From Pomphorhynchus laevis (taxonomy: Eukaryota; Acanthocephala; Palaeacanthocephala; Echinorhynchida; Pomphorhynchidae), in assembly GCA_012934845.2 (NCBI GenBank), contig WNNJ02003776.1:620001-684000 (forward strand): a DNA stretch of 64,000 nucleotides. The letters are read 5' to 3'. The notes under the pieces are model-generated. The model saw only the letters and a list, made by a program, of their open reading frames with translations. It made no database searches and was not told the DNA's origin. Shown in pieces: positions 36,749 through 47,889 of this stretch (position 1 is its first letter; the number at the start of each line of letters is the position of its first letter). The translations under genes and the position numbers were made by a program.

Positions 36749-37000
36749 CAACCAGAGCTGAGCAAGCACGACTCGATATTGTTTGTTCTGGGCTGCATAT
36801 TGAACGTTTTGAGCAGACGTTTTATGATGCCATCGTCTTTTCCACACTAGCTCAATCGTACGCAAGTCGCAGTCCCAGCAATGCTTTCGAATAAAGAAAC
36901 CCGCAAGATAGCAAAGTATGATAAGCGGATCGAGTTGGTCGAACAAGCCAATTTTATCCCGCTTGTATTGTCAACGTCAGCTGGGTTGAGATGCAGGCTG
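36749..37000 (+). pseudogene. REL-endonuclease LINE, copy 2, part downstream of the Gypsy insertion
   Basis: Reads on from 32830 with ...EQARLDIVCSGLHIERFEQTF and YDAIVFSTLAQ. The two aspartates (ARLD and FYD) are spaced as in the minus-strand homologue at 58538-59455 (D215 and D232 there). The frame then decays (stops after AFE) and ends at a perfect hairpin (36988-37016). Confidence 0.82.
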
Positions 37001-37016
37001 GGAAAGCCTGCATCTC
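36988..37016. repeat. Perfect 12-bp hairpin at a LINE-LINE junction
   Basis: GAGATGCAGGCT (36988-36999), loop GGGAA, then AGCCTGCATCTC (37005-37016). It lies exactly where the C-terminal remains of one REL LINE meet the CXC segment of the next. Confidence 0.85.
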
Positions 37017-39400
37017 GACCACGACGTTGCGGATGCAACGGACAGTCTGCTGTTTGCTAGAGGTGCAAATGTGCGAAATCAGGTAATCCTTGTATCGACC
37101 GCAGTGCTCCAAACTGTAGAAACAGAGAAAATGCCGTTTCATGTAGAGTGCTGAGTCAAATATCAATACATCGATTAAAAATTGCGTATACAATGCAGCT
37201 TCTCCAGTTGATTCTATTACTTTATTGTCCCTAAATGTTTAGGAGTTAGAATGTGGTATAGAAGTTATATAACAGAAGGTAATTGATTGGATTACCAATC
37301 ATTTACATATTCCGTTGTGTAAAGCGAGTGATGAGTTTATATCGATCTTTTCGGCTTCTTTGAATCTTTCATAAAAAGAATTTGTAGAAGCTATTGCATT
37401 AAAGATAGCAACGGTATTATGTCAACTAATATTACAGTGAATAGAAACACGCAAGATTACTTATGTTCGCAAGACAATTGATCGGATAATTTAATTGTTG
37501 AACTGTGCAAATTAAGTGACCTTGTATCAGAGGCAAGATTTTTACAAAAGCGGTGAATCGAAGATATTGAGCATTCCGATAACAAACATTTAATACATGA
37601 ACTTAAAATTGTTAGCCATGTAAGGATGGGAAGAATAAATAAAGCTTCGCGTATGTGCAATGGACAAACACAGAGTGGAGTTTTGTCGTTGGATACAATG
37701 ATTGACGATATGACGATACTGCAACACTTGAAGGATATGCAACCGGTTGCATCACTGACAGATAGCAAATATGTATTGAGATATCCCATGAGAGGCTGCG
37801 CTGAGCATCAAACCTTAAGGTTTTTGAGTATATGTCCTGACGATATCATCAAAGCAGCGAAGAAAACCCGCGCTGCAGCAGCTCCTTCATGTGTGGACTC
37901 AGACGAATGGAGACACTTATTGATATCGTTTGAAAAAAAGGATTTATTTTAACGTGACAAATGCGTGCCAGCGCACGCTTACATGACCACAACAAAACAA
38001 GACTGTGAATCAGGTGTCGAGAAGGTGTGAACGGAGGAGGTGTTTGAATGTGATAAAGGAGGGGGCGCGGCGGACGTCGAAAGGGAGTTGATTCCAGGCG
38101 ATTCCTTGATTGCATGTTTGGCATGCAATCAAGGCAACTTGCTGATGTGTTATGTAATTTCGCAATATGAATTTCCACAGAAAGAGTCGAATCACATATT
38201 CTGGAAGCATACACCGTAAGTCGATTGGTTTCATTAGACAAAAAGCCTGGAATTCGACCTATAGGAATCGGCGAGGTTTTACGAAGAATTATTGGCAGAG
38301 TGATAATTGGGCACATTAGAGATGATCTCACATCGGTTTGTAAAGCTCTTCAACTGTGTGCAAAACAGAAGAAATGGTACGGACTTCGCAGTCCATTCTA
38401 TAAGAAGTGATAATGACATTTTGAAGAGCAATTGCGTCTTGCTAATTGATGCTAAGAAAGCTGTTAATTATGCGAACAGGTCACTGGAACTTGCAAATAT
38501 GCAAAATATTTCTCCATCTCTATCCCTCGTATTATCAAACACTTATGGTATCCCCACACGGCTTACAGAGGCGGTGAATCATTATGGTCAGCCGAAGGAT
38601 TTACTCAGGGCGATCCATTAGCTATGCCTTCATTATTTCCAACATCCATTATGTCACTGACAATGAAACTACAGCGTGTCGCTCCTCTTGTATCCCTTAG
38701 GTGGTATGTAGATGATGCAGAGCTGTCCCGTGTTTGAATATATCGTAAATCCAGAAAATGTATAGTATTGACACACGATGATCAACTGAACGAACACTTC
38801 GCTGTGTTTAAGAAGGCATCAGTACGAATATATAAAGATGGAGTGAAATATTTGGGAAGTTTTATTGGATCAGCAGATTTTGCTCAGCAAGAAGTTGAAA
38901 GATAAGTTGTAAAATAGATGAGCCAAATCGAAAAGCTGACAAAGGTATCATCATGTAACTCGTTTGCTGCATATTTGTTGTTGATTAACGCAACACAACA
39001 TCAATGGTTGTACCTGTTAAGAACTTGCATGGTCCAGCAGTCATGGATTGAGCCTGTAAATGATGCTCTGTGTATGAACGATTGATTCCAGAAATTCTCG
39101 GTTTTGATAGGGTGGACGGGGATCTAAAGAAACTGATATCATTGCCATTTAGATTCGGTACTTTGAACGTCTGCGATATAATGGTAGCGGCAAAATTCGC
39201 TTTTGAGAATTCGTTATCAATGTGCCGACCAACTATTGAAGGAATGGAAGGAATAGAGTTGGTTATCAGACAACAAATTATTTCTGGAATGAGAAAAAGC
39301 GTGATATCACTTTTGCGCTTAATCCTTCGCAAGAAAACGGCATCGTGCCTACACGATTATGCAGACACATGAGTCCTTTTAAAACGATGCTAAGCTTCAC
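37008..39400 (+). pseudogene. REL-endonuclease LINE, copy 3 (CXC domain and RT)
   Basis: Starts with a CXC segment (RCGCNGQSAVC, stop, RCKCAKSGNPC, 37024-37100). RT pieces follow: DDIIKAAKKTRAAAAPSCVD near 37839-37900; after an inserted L2 fragment, LVSLDKKPGIRPIGIGEVLR at 38222-38285; LLIDAKKAVN near 38440; a TQGDPLAM-equivalent at 38605-38630; RWYVDDAE (catalytic YVDD) at 38698-38722; and SLPFRFGTLNVCD at about 39141-39180. The endonuclease part is not present. Several frameshifts and stops. CXC segments bind nucleic acid in other proteins; here that role is inference. Confidence 0.82.
37925..38120 (-). mobile_element. L2-like LINE 3'-end fragment inside REL LINE copy 3
   Basis: On the minus strand it encodes the C-terminal signature WNQLPFDVRRAPSFITFKHL followed by a 3' tail ending in a T-rich run on the plus strand (poly-A side at about 37935-37950). 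The same tail ends the longer copy at 39505-41205. The REL LINE reading stops at its left edge and resumes at its right edge, so it is a nested insertion. Confidence 0.75.
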
Positions 39401-39504
39401 TATGATGCGATCGGGATCGTCTTGTCTTCGTGCACCTCGGTCTACACAATCGAATCCTATTTAAGGGACTCTTGAGTTTTTTATGATTTCATGACAACTC
39501 CGAT

Positions 39505-41205
39505 TTAACAATTAAAAAATAGATTTATTTTTACGTGGCAAATGCATGCTGGCGCACGTTTACATGACCACGAAGGAATAACAAGCAAACAAAAATCTAA
39601 ATTGTGTCGAGAAGGTGGAAACGGATTCGGTATTTGAATATGATAATCGAGGGAGCGTGGCTGACGTCGAGAGGGAGCAGATTTCATGCTAGGAAGTGGA
39701 GACGATAAAGCATCGGAGACTGTAGTTGTTAGAATAATTGGGAACGTGAAGTAAGATGAAATGACGGGAACGCAGCTATATAGAGGTGGGACGAGTGTCG
39801 TCTAAGAAAGGGCGGTTGATAAACGATAGGGAGCCGACAGCGATGAGAAGAAAAGTGACGAGAAGGCGGAGTTGTATGCAGATGTGAATAGTGGGCTAGG
39901 AGAGTTGTGCAAGATATGTGGATGTGTAGTCGAAGTGACGGAGACGTAGGAGCACCTAAACGGCGTAGTTGATGATGTGTTGTAGGGGTAGGATAATGGA
40001 TTTTGGAGAATTGGAGAAAAGGCTGAGACAGTAATTGATTTTAGGGAAGAGAAACGATGAAAGAAGATACGTACAAGAACGGAAGTCGATAAGGGCGGAT
40101 ACAGCGGATGTCACGGAGAATTAAATTAGACGAGCGGGCCTTATCACGGACGAAGCGTTTAAGGGAAAGATGATCATTGAAATGGAAGTATAAGAAAGTG
40201 AGATTGTGGACTATATGTATAATTGATGAAGCAAAAGATACAGGAGGATGATATATAAGGGTTACGGGAGAAAATCCACATTAATTTGGACTTGTGGAGG
40301 TTTAGAATAAGATGAAGATAGGATAGACGTTTGTAGATAGAAAGACAGGTGAAGGCAGAAATGGCGATTTCGTGTATGTGATGGGCGGGTTCTTGAGCAT
40401 AGATGATGTTGTCATCGGCGTATTGTATGGCGTTAAAGGAGTAAGGTTTAATAAACGGAGAGATATCGCCAAGTAGAAGAGAAAAAAGCATGGAACCTAG
40501 GACTGAACCTTGTGGGACCTCGCAGAAAATAGGGATGGGAGTGGAGGATGATGAATTTAAACAGATGTGAAAAGAACTTCGGATATATATAAGGCAAAGC
40601 ATGCTACGGAAGAGGAAGGAAAGCCGTAATAATAATGAAGGCGAGACAGGAGGATGGAGTGGTCAACGATGTCCAAGGCGGACGAGAGGTCGAGGAAGAT
40701 GAGAACACTGTATAGAGCCTTGTCACAAGAAACGAGTAGGTCATTGTAAACTTTCATGCATGTGATTTATGTGAAGTGATTAGAGCGGAAAGCGATTGGA
40801 AAGGAGGGTACAGATTGAATGAAGAGAGATAAATGTTGATCTGTATTAAGATAAGGCGCTATAAGAGCTTAGAAAGAGTAGGGAGTAGTGAGATGGGGCG
40901 ATAGCAAGAAGGAAGGGAAGGTCGAGCGATTCTTTCCTAAGGAGGGTAAGAACGATTGCGTATTTCCAGTGTGAAGGGAAGATACGACTGCAGATGGACT
41001 AGTTTAACAAGGTTGTGAGAAAAGGGGATATCGATGAGCATATGGATTTAAGTATGTGGATAGGCAGGGGATCAGCAGGTGAGGTTTTGTTGGGCAAGGA
41101 CATAAGGACATGTGAGACTTTGGCAGGTGAAACAGGGAGAAGATGAAAGAGTTCCGAGAGGAACTCTTTACAACTAATGAGTTCAGAGTTCCGAGAGGAA
41201 CTCTT
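39505..41205 (-). pseudogene. L2/CR1-like LINE, 5'-truncated
   Basis: Reading downward: FLSELFHLLPVSPAKVSHVL near 41150-41100; LLVSCDKALYSVLIFLDLSS and ILLSRLHYYYGF (palm, 40757-40620); VPQGSVLGSMLFSLLLGD at about 40525-40470; QYADDNIIYAQ (catalytic YADD) at about 40425-40392; then decayed thumb sequence and the RRXP-type C-terminal tail near 39690-39640. A-rich 3' end at about 39505-39515. Frames break at about 40570, 40180 and in the 41000-40780 region. The AP endonuclease is absent. Its 5' edge abuts a LIM-domain frame on the opposite strand. Confidence 0.82.
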
Positions 41206-41215
41206 TACAAATAAT
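41146..41215. repeat. Duplicated hairpin at the L2/LIM junction
   Basis: AAAGAGTTCC, loop GAGA, GGAACTCTTT (41146-41169) is a 10-bp stem with a tetraloop. The ~31-bp unit AGAGTTCCGAGAGGAACTCT + TTACAA(C)TAATG repeats at 41185 with period 37. The second copy ends on the ATG region of the LIM frame (41214). Confidence 0.85.
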
Positions 41216-41591
41216 GCCCCAGCAACCTATCCAAACGATCATGATCATTGAACAGCCGCGTACGACAACTGCGAAGATCGATATCGACAATGTTGAGTAT
41301 TTTCCTGAGCATGAACGAGAAACAATGGGACCGAAATTTGGTGGAGCAATTGAAAAGTGCTCACGATGTGGAACCACAGTGTATGCTGCGGAAAGAATTG
41401 GTGCGTGCAGTTCGCAATGGCACGAAAAGTGCTTTAGATGTAAAACTTGCAATACAACGTTGACTTTGGGTACATATAAAGATCAGGATGGATAAATACA
41501 CTGCAAAGGTTGCTTCGCCGTTAAACTTCTTCCACACGACAGAAACCGCAAACAGGCCGAGGAGGAAATGAAGGCCAGCAAGCAGCTGTAA
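41214..41591 (+). pseudogene. LIM-domain protein (CRP/MLP-like), premature stop
   Basis: A LIM domain is a double zinc finger used as a protein-binding adaptor, typically in muscle and cytoskeletal proteins. The frame begins MPQQPIQTIMIIEQPRTTTA, then carries the zinc ligands CSRC, H-x2-C-x2-C-x2-C (HEKCFRCKTC), and, after an in-frame TAA at 41493-41495, CKGC. It continues in frame to LLPHDRNRKQAEEEMKASKQ and a second stop at 41589. One stop codon is the only visible lesion, and no intron is seen across the finger, which fits a retrocopy or a recently dead gene. Family assignment is confident; membership of the cysteine-rich/muscle LIM subgroup is inference. An AATAAA-like signal occurs near 41673. 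Confidence 0.8.
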
Positions 41592-41862
41592 TTCAGTAGT
41601 TTTTGTATTTGATTTTTTTCATTACATCTTGTTAAAAATTTTAAAAAACTCTAAACTTATTACAATTGTCAAATAAATAATTTCTCAAATAAATGATGAT
41701 TATGAAAAAAATAAAAATTATTATTAACATTGTATAATAAATAATGTATTTTCGCCTTATTTACAATCTAATGAAAATTGGAGACATTTTTTAACAAAAT
41801 TTGAATTACCTATTTGAATTTAAATTGAAGCTTATAAACTTTCAATTTTTTATATTTATATA
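41592..41862. other. 3' flank of the LIM frame
   Basis: AT-rich, with several AATAAA-like hexamers (about 41671, 41688 and 41728). No further coding sense. Confidence 0.45.
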
Positions 41863-41865
41863 AAA

Positions 41866-42320
41866 TCAGATCAAATAACTGAGTCTACGGATTTTATGCG
41901 ATATATAAATAAAAATAAATAAAAATAATAAAAAATTAAATGTGTGAATATAAAAATATAACTAAAGCATGCATATAGTCCGTCGTGTTTATTTCGCTAA
42001 TTAACAGATAATCTACATTAAATGTCGATTCATTTTCTTCGCACAAAGAAACTTCCAAAATCGAAATGTTATACAATTTGTATTAATATCAAGTTAAAAT
42101 AAAAAATTAAAATTTAAAATAAAGGTCAATTTTTATGAATCGAATAATAAATAACAGACGATGTATTCGAATAAGAAATATAGAGGTCATCAGGAGGAAC
42201 TGCAATGCAATCAGGTTTCGGCCCATATTCCTCGACCCAACATAGCAGCGGGTCAAATACATGCTGATGACGTATTTCCTCTGATGAAATTTGATTATAT
42301 AGTATCTTATTCTAATACAA
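41866..42320 (-). mobile_element. PLE 3' region with structured module
   Basis: Terminal motif (AGATCAAATAACTGAGTCTACGG, slightly diverged), spacer ending CAGACGATGTATTCGAATAA, then the module GTCATCAGGAGGAACTGCAA, TTTCGGCCCATATTCCTCGA, CCCAACATAGCAGCGGGTC, AAATACATGCTGATGACGTATTT, TCTGATG and CTTATTCTAATAC. A ~60-bp foreign stretch (AACTAAAGCATGCATATAG...) interrupts the spacer at about 41958-42066. Confidence 0.75.
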
Positions 42321-42439
42321 TGTATTAAAATAAAATTTATTTATTAAATAAATTAATTATTAAAAATAAAGATAAATAATTATATCCGACTATCAATTTA
42401 TAGTTAAAATTGTAATTTACACTAAATAATTTTATAAAT

Positions 42440-42672
42440 ATTTTTATATAAAAATAAAGATAAATAATAAATAATTAGATAAGATTTTAAACAATTTATA
42501 TTTATGTCAAGTTAAAATTTGAAATAAAAATTAAAAATAAAAGTCAATTTTAAAGAATCGACTACTAGACAAGAGACGATGTATAAGAATAATGATTAGT
42601 TGTCATCAAGAGGAGCTTGCATGTTATTAGATTTCGGCCTATATTCCTTGACCCAGCATAGCATCGGGCCAA
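42440..42672 (-). mobile_element. PLE 3' region fragment with decayed module
   Basis: Spacer (ACAATTTATATTTATGTCAA ...) then GTCATCAAGAGGAGCTTGCA, TTTCGGCCTATATTCCTTGA and CCCAGCATAGCATCGGGCC. GGCC pairing is retained but the second stem is lost. Truncated at the module's far side. Confidence 0.65.
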
Positions 42673-42674
42673 GA

Positions 42675-43335
42675 GAGCTGTAAAGAACGCATTTTACACA
42701 AATGTACAATGATCAATATTAATAAAAATAAGTTGTGATTGTAAAGCTGTAACTGTATAACTGTGTAATAGACCAAATTAGTAATTTAAGCTAATGATAA
42801 GTTTGAAAATATAATATGTTTTTTTTGACTCAGCATTGCTGTTTGTTCTTTTAAATTCAAATGGTTATAATGCATAACTGGCAATTTTTTAAATTTGACC
42901 TAAAACAACTTGAACAATAATATCATAGGTGCCATTGATAATAATGTTAAGCAACTGTTTTGTCCATTAAGTTTTAAATTCAGTGCAATACCGCAAAAGT
43001 ATACATCTACACAATAATATTTGTCTTATCTTAACGCAGACAAGGTGTAGTCGACTGTTGAGAAAATAAAAGTGATCCCTTCTTGTGAGAACATCAAAAC
43101 GTATACGCCTTAAACATCGTCTTAAAAGTGTCTGCAAAGCAAACGTCTCTCCTTTTACGTCAATAACAGAAAATCTAGCAAAATAAAGCACATTTGATGA
43201 ATAATATAAAAGAAAACCTTTTCAAAGCAGATGCAATGCCATGAACACCAAAAATGCCAGATGATGTGTGCTACTAAATAAAGCGAAAATTTATAGTTTT
43301 TACGAAAACGAAAGCTAAAGCGTGAATTTAACCCG
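42675..43335. other. Non-coding DNA
   Basis: No supported feature. The 43320-43440 part resembles 41960-42070 (CCGTAGTGTTTCTTTCGC...ACAGCTAATCTAC versus CCGTCGTGTTTATTTCGC...ACAGATAATCTAC), so it belongs to an unnamed interspersed repeat. Confidence 0.5.
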
Positions 43336-43591
43336 TAGTGTTTCTTTCGCTCCTGTTAATGTTTGCAATAACAGCTAATCTACATGGAACGCCGATTAAT
43401 TTTCTTTGTACAGAGAAACTTTTAAAATCGAAATTAATATCATATAATTTAGAGATAACTACGATACTATTGAGTATTGGAAACTTAGATTTTAGTACAA
43501 ATGCTTTTATAATCAGCAAAGATATCCGTTAATTTTCATCTGTTGCCAAGGATTGTGACGACCTCAGATGATTTAGAAATAAGCCGGAGAT

Positions 43592-43888
43592 GATACTAGT
43601 GACCATTGGAAACTCCGATTTTATAACAAATTAATGATATCTTATAATCAGCAATGATAGCTGTTAATTTTTATCTTATGCTAGGGGTTGGATACTAGTG
43701 ACCATTGGAAACTCCGATTTTATAACAAATTAATGATATCTTATAATCAGCAATGATAGCTGTTAATTTTTATCTTATGCTAGGGGTTGGATACTAGTGA
43801 CCATTGGAAACTCCGATTTTATAACAAATTAATGATATCTTATAATCAGCAATGATAGCTGTTAATTTTTATCTTATGCTAGGGTTAT
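43592..43888 (+). repeat. Tandem array, 99-bp unit, three near-identical copies
   Basis: Units begin GATACTAGTGACCATTGGAA at 43592, 43691 and 43790. Each ends TATCTTATGCTAGGGG, the last turning into a short TTATACGG repeat. A diverged single copy (ATTGGAAACTTAGATTTTAG...) lies at about 43470-43560. The near-identity implies very recent expansion. Confidence 0.9.
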
Positions 43889-43889
43889 A

Positions 43890-45050
43890 CGGTTATACGG
43901 TTATCGACCATTAACAGAGACGCGCTAACTTTAATAGGTTTGCAGGATAATTTGCCGTTAGTACAATCAATGAAAAGAAAATCATGACAACATATAAACA
44001 CGTTTATATGCTTATAAATATATTCAACATGAGTATAAATAAACAAATGTACAAGCAGTTCATAAAACTGAAAGAAATTAGCTGCCTTGTAAATACTTTA
44101 AGAGTAAAAGCAATTCCCAACGAATAAAATGTGAACTTATGTTCAATATTACGATACCAGATAGCTATAATTATCAGGAATTTTAGATGTTTTCTAAATA
44201 AACTCCACAAAGCAGCAACGATTATTCTTGATAATGCTTGTGTTGATGATTTTATTTCGACACCTATCCAATGTCAAAATATTAAAAATAATTTCACATT
44301 TTATTTTCTGGAAATGTCTTTTAATCTTAAAAATATGTGTCATATGCATTTATACATGAGTCTACGTATTTTATACTATACAGAAATAAAAAATAATCCC
44401 AAATAAAAGTCAAATAATTAAATAGTTGAATAGTAAATAATCATAAAAACAAAATTTACTTATTTTTATATTATGCATTTGATTTTAAATACATTTTTAT
44501 TGGCATTTTTATCAAAATTTTGAAATATCGTATTTAAATAAATATAATAGAATTTATGAATGGCATCAGCTTTATACTTATATACATAAAAAAGATAAAT
44601 AATGAAAAATTGATCATTAAATAAGATTTTATTAAATTTATATATAACGTTAAAATTTATAATTAAAATAATAAGATCAATATTTATAAAATTGATTTTG
44701 GAAAAATCACTTTCATAATCAATCAAAAGTGTATACACATTTATGATAAATACGGTAAAATTTATTCTGATTAATATTGTAAAAATTTGAATGTTCGCTT
44801 ATGATAAACGCGTACAACCTTATACAGAGGTGTATATATAAATATACAGAAGTATATTGTTGTACATAATAATCAACTTTACAACAAAGGTCATAATCGG
44901 TAAATATAAAGCAGTAAAAACAGCGACATATGCACTATTTTTCTATATGCATATGTTGGTATAACAGCGTATAATATACATCTAATATAAATATATATAA
45001 TAAATATATATAATATATACATTAGATATATATCTGATAGAATTACATTC
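43890..45050. other. AT-rich non-coding DNA
   Basis: A decayed PLE terminal motif (GAGTCTACGTATTTTATACT) is at about 44359-44378. Open stretches at 44131-44406 and 44466-44738 look like AT-rich noise and have no recognised feature. Confidence 0.45.
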
Positions 45051-45054
45051 GAAT

Positions 45055-45165
45055 GAAAATAAACATTTAGTTTTCTAGCGAAATTTATTCAATAAAAAGC
45101 TTAAGGAAATATTGTTTTAAGCTTTTTATCGAATGGATGTCGCCAGAAAACCAAATATTTAATAT
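45055..45165. mobile_element. Inverted-repeat element, family IV
   Basis: Arms AACATTTAGTTTTCTAGCGA and the complement of TCGCCAGAAAACCAAATATT, with inner AATAAAAAGCTTAA/TTAAGCTTTTTATC. A partial relative (TTTTCTGGCAAAATACATTC, GAAAGCTT) is at about 62757-62793. Confidence 0.65.
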
Positions 45166-45345
45166 ATACGATATAAATAAGATATACATTTGTTATATAC
45201 TAAATATAATATTAAATACATAAATTTACTACAAAACTTAATTAAAATCACTGAAAATCACTGATTATCGAGTGACAATCACTCCATAAGAATTGTTAAG
45301 TTTTGATGTAAATCGAAATATATGAACTAAAAAATTTATATCAAC

Positions 45346-45550
45346 TAATCAAATCAGCTAACTGAGTCTACGTATTTAGTATAATTATAAACTAAACAAA
45401 ACATATTAATGCTAAATCAAATTTTAATAATTTAATAATAAAATTAATAATTGTTTTTAGATTTTCTATAATTTAAATCAAGTTAAAATAAAAAATTGAA
45501 ATTTAAAATAAACGTCATTTTTATGAATTGACTAATAAATAACATAAATT
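45346..45550 (-). mobile_element. PLE 3'-end fragment
   Basis: Terminal motif AATCAGCTAACTGAGTCTACG in near-perfect form, then the spacer up to ATGAATTGACTAATAAATAA. No module. Confidence 0.7.
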
Positions 45551-45599
45551 ATAGAAAACTTAGGAAAATGCTTGGTGAAGATAAAATGTAAATTCTTAC

Positions 45600-46690
45600 A
45601 TCTTTGGACCGAGAACGTTACCTGATCATCCCTTCTATATGTCAAAGACTCCTAGATATGTAAAAAATTATTTTAAATTGAAATATAGATGGTTACACTT
45701 CATTGTAAACTTCGAGGGAAGATTTTTAGTAGACTGACATATCCGTTAATGACTCTTATAAGCAACGCTTAAGTGAATATCGTGAAAAATATAGTATACC
45801 TCATTAAAGTAATAAACGCTTGTTCTTAATGTAAGCAAGATAAGTAATCAGCGTAGATGCATTTACATACAATTTCAATGGATTTTAATAAGACAAATAT
45901 GATTTTAATCTAATGAAAACATTAAAATGAGATTAGTTGAAGAATTGAGTGACTACCTTTAAAATTTGGACCATATCAATCTGAATAAAACACATATACC
46001 ATTGCATAAATACTCATTTTCTGTGTGAGTGATAACATGTTGAGATGAGGTAGATGAATTTTCCAGTATATTATATTTAAACTATGTTTTGAAGATGTTT
46101 GGTTATCTGGTGGTTGACTCATTTGCAGAGAAAACAGAAAATTATATCATTTCTTGTTGATTCATTTTACCGTATATAGATAGCTATTACTTACGGTAAA
46201 ATCAGTTCTGGTTAATTTTGTAAAAATATTTTTATGAGTGTAAGATAGTTTTCTATTTACATATATTAAATATTTAAGTAATAGTAGCGTTGTTTTGAAA
46301 AATTGTTCAAAAACGAATTGTAAACACTATCGTTCTTCAATGCAAATGAGAAAATATTTAGCTACAGTTTTAATAAATATAGATCATTAAACTAAAATAA
46401 ATTTAACAAATCGAGATCATCATCAGAAACATAACAATGCACACATTACAAACAAAAATATATAGAGAACAATGATCTGGCGGAAAGCAACTGTCAAGTT
46501 AGTCCGGAAAAATAAACATGTCATTAGTGGTTAGATGGGTTGGAACATCTAGTTTATTGCCTCAAAATTATTACCAATAAATTAAAAAATATCTTATACA
46601 ATAAAAAATATCTTATATCAATAACTTACAAAATATTACCAATAACTTATAAAATATCCAAATTACAAAAAAAATTATATTATAATATTT
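45600..46690. other. Non-coding DNA
   Basis: No gene or recognisable element. Near 46696-46725 the motif AAACGTAGACTCAGTTAACTAATC marks a plus-oriented PLE end. Confidence 0.45.
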
Positions 46691-46984
46691 ATTTTTTAAA
46701 ACGTAGACTCAGTTAACTAATCTATTTGAGGATTTTACTTTAATAAAGGATACCTTTATGCTCACACTATTATTACAAAATTGGTAAAAAAAATTAAAGG
46801 AACTTTTAATTTCAATTCTTGACAATGGTATGCCACAGCACCTACGAAATATTGGATTTCGTTTGTTTAAATTATAGTATATTTTTTCAATTTACATTTA
46901 AAAACGTTATTTACATTTACTATATTATAATTATAGATTTATTTTGATCATCTATTTTAAAATCATTAACAAATTTAATAGATG

Positions 46985-47320
46985 CATATTTTAAACTAGG
47001 TTAAAAATATTTAAATTTAAAATATTTAAATTTACAAGAAACATGTTTTTGCATGAGCATTCATGCATACCATATAATATAAAATATAATGCATTTAATA
47101 ATGAAATTTTAAAAATTGCAACAATATGTAATGATATTGGCTTTCTTCAAAATCATTTAAATAATTTAATAGATACATATTTTAAACTAGGTTACTATAA
47201 AAATAACATCAAGCAGAAAATAGTAAAATATATAAATCAACACAATAATATAAAGAATAAATTTAAACTCTTAAGTGGCAAATTTTTATGGATGGATAAT
47301 AAATAATATACTTTGTATTA
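46985..47320 (+). pseudogene. PLE RT C-terminal fragment
   Basis: Encodes FLHEHSCIPYNIKYN, ATICNDIGFLQNHLNN and IKQKIVKYINQHN, ending KFLWMDNK with the stop at 47304-47306. The exact C-terminus of the 49307-50491 ORF; 5'-truncated. The first ~50 bp appear duplicated (AAACTAGGTTA...AAATTTAAAATATTT). Confidence 0.8.
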
Positions 47321-47394
47321 GAATAAGATACTATATTTATTTATATATAAGGTGGTGACATATTAAAATGTACAAACAAACGTTTTGCATGAGC

Positions 47395-47765
47395 AATTAT
47401 GCGTAACATATATCGTAAAGATGACATATTTAAATTTACAAGAAACATATTTTTGCATGAGCATTCATGAGCATTACATTAAATAATGAAATTTTAAGAA
47501 TTGCAACAATATGTAATGATATAGGTATTCTTCAAAATCATTTAAATAATTTAATAGATGCATATTTTAAACTAGGTTACTATAAAAATAACATCAAGCA
47601 GAAAATAGTAAAATATATAAATCAACATAAAAATATTAAAAAAAAATTTAAAATTATTAGCGAAAATTTTTTATGTCTTAATAATCCATGTAGTTTATTA
47701 TGGTTCCGAAATAATCCTTTTTCTGATCCAACGTATGTTTTAGTTTAGTCAATTCATATATTTGA
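47395..47765 (+). pseudogene. Second PLE RT C-terminal fragment in tandem
   Basis: Repeats the same C-terminal segment (RKDDIFKFTRNIFLHEHS, then ATICNDIGILQNHLNN ...), but the end diverges after KKFKIISENFLCL. It is followed directly by the TTAGTCAATTCATATATTTG spacer, with no structured module between. Confidence 0.75.
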
Positions 47766-47889
47766 CTTTTATTTTAAATTTAAATTTTAAATTTTAACTT
47801 GATATAAGTTTTATAACATGTTAAATAAAAATTGATAATTATTTATAAATATTTATAATTTAATTATTTATTTTAATAACCAGTGTTCT

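Noticed and set aside
37849-38331. 160-codon minus-strand open frame
   Set aside because: Spans an L2 fragment in the wrong frame plus antisense of REL LINE copy 3; the true L2 sense is a different frame (38234-38010).
41493-41495. Alternative genetic code (TAA read as an amino acid) to explain stops in the LIM frame and the Gypsy polyprotein
   Set aside because: TAA, TAG and TGA all act as normal terminators at the ends of several frames (PLE RT, REL LINE), and the affected sequences are transposons or likely retrocopies.
44466-44738. 90-codon minus-strand open frame rich in I, N, F and Y
   Set aside because: Composition is what AT-rich random DNA gives; includes PLE spacer-like sequence.
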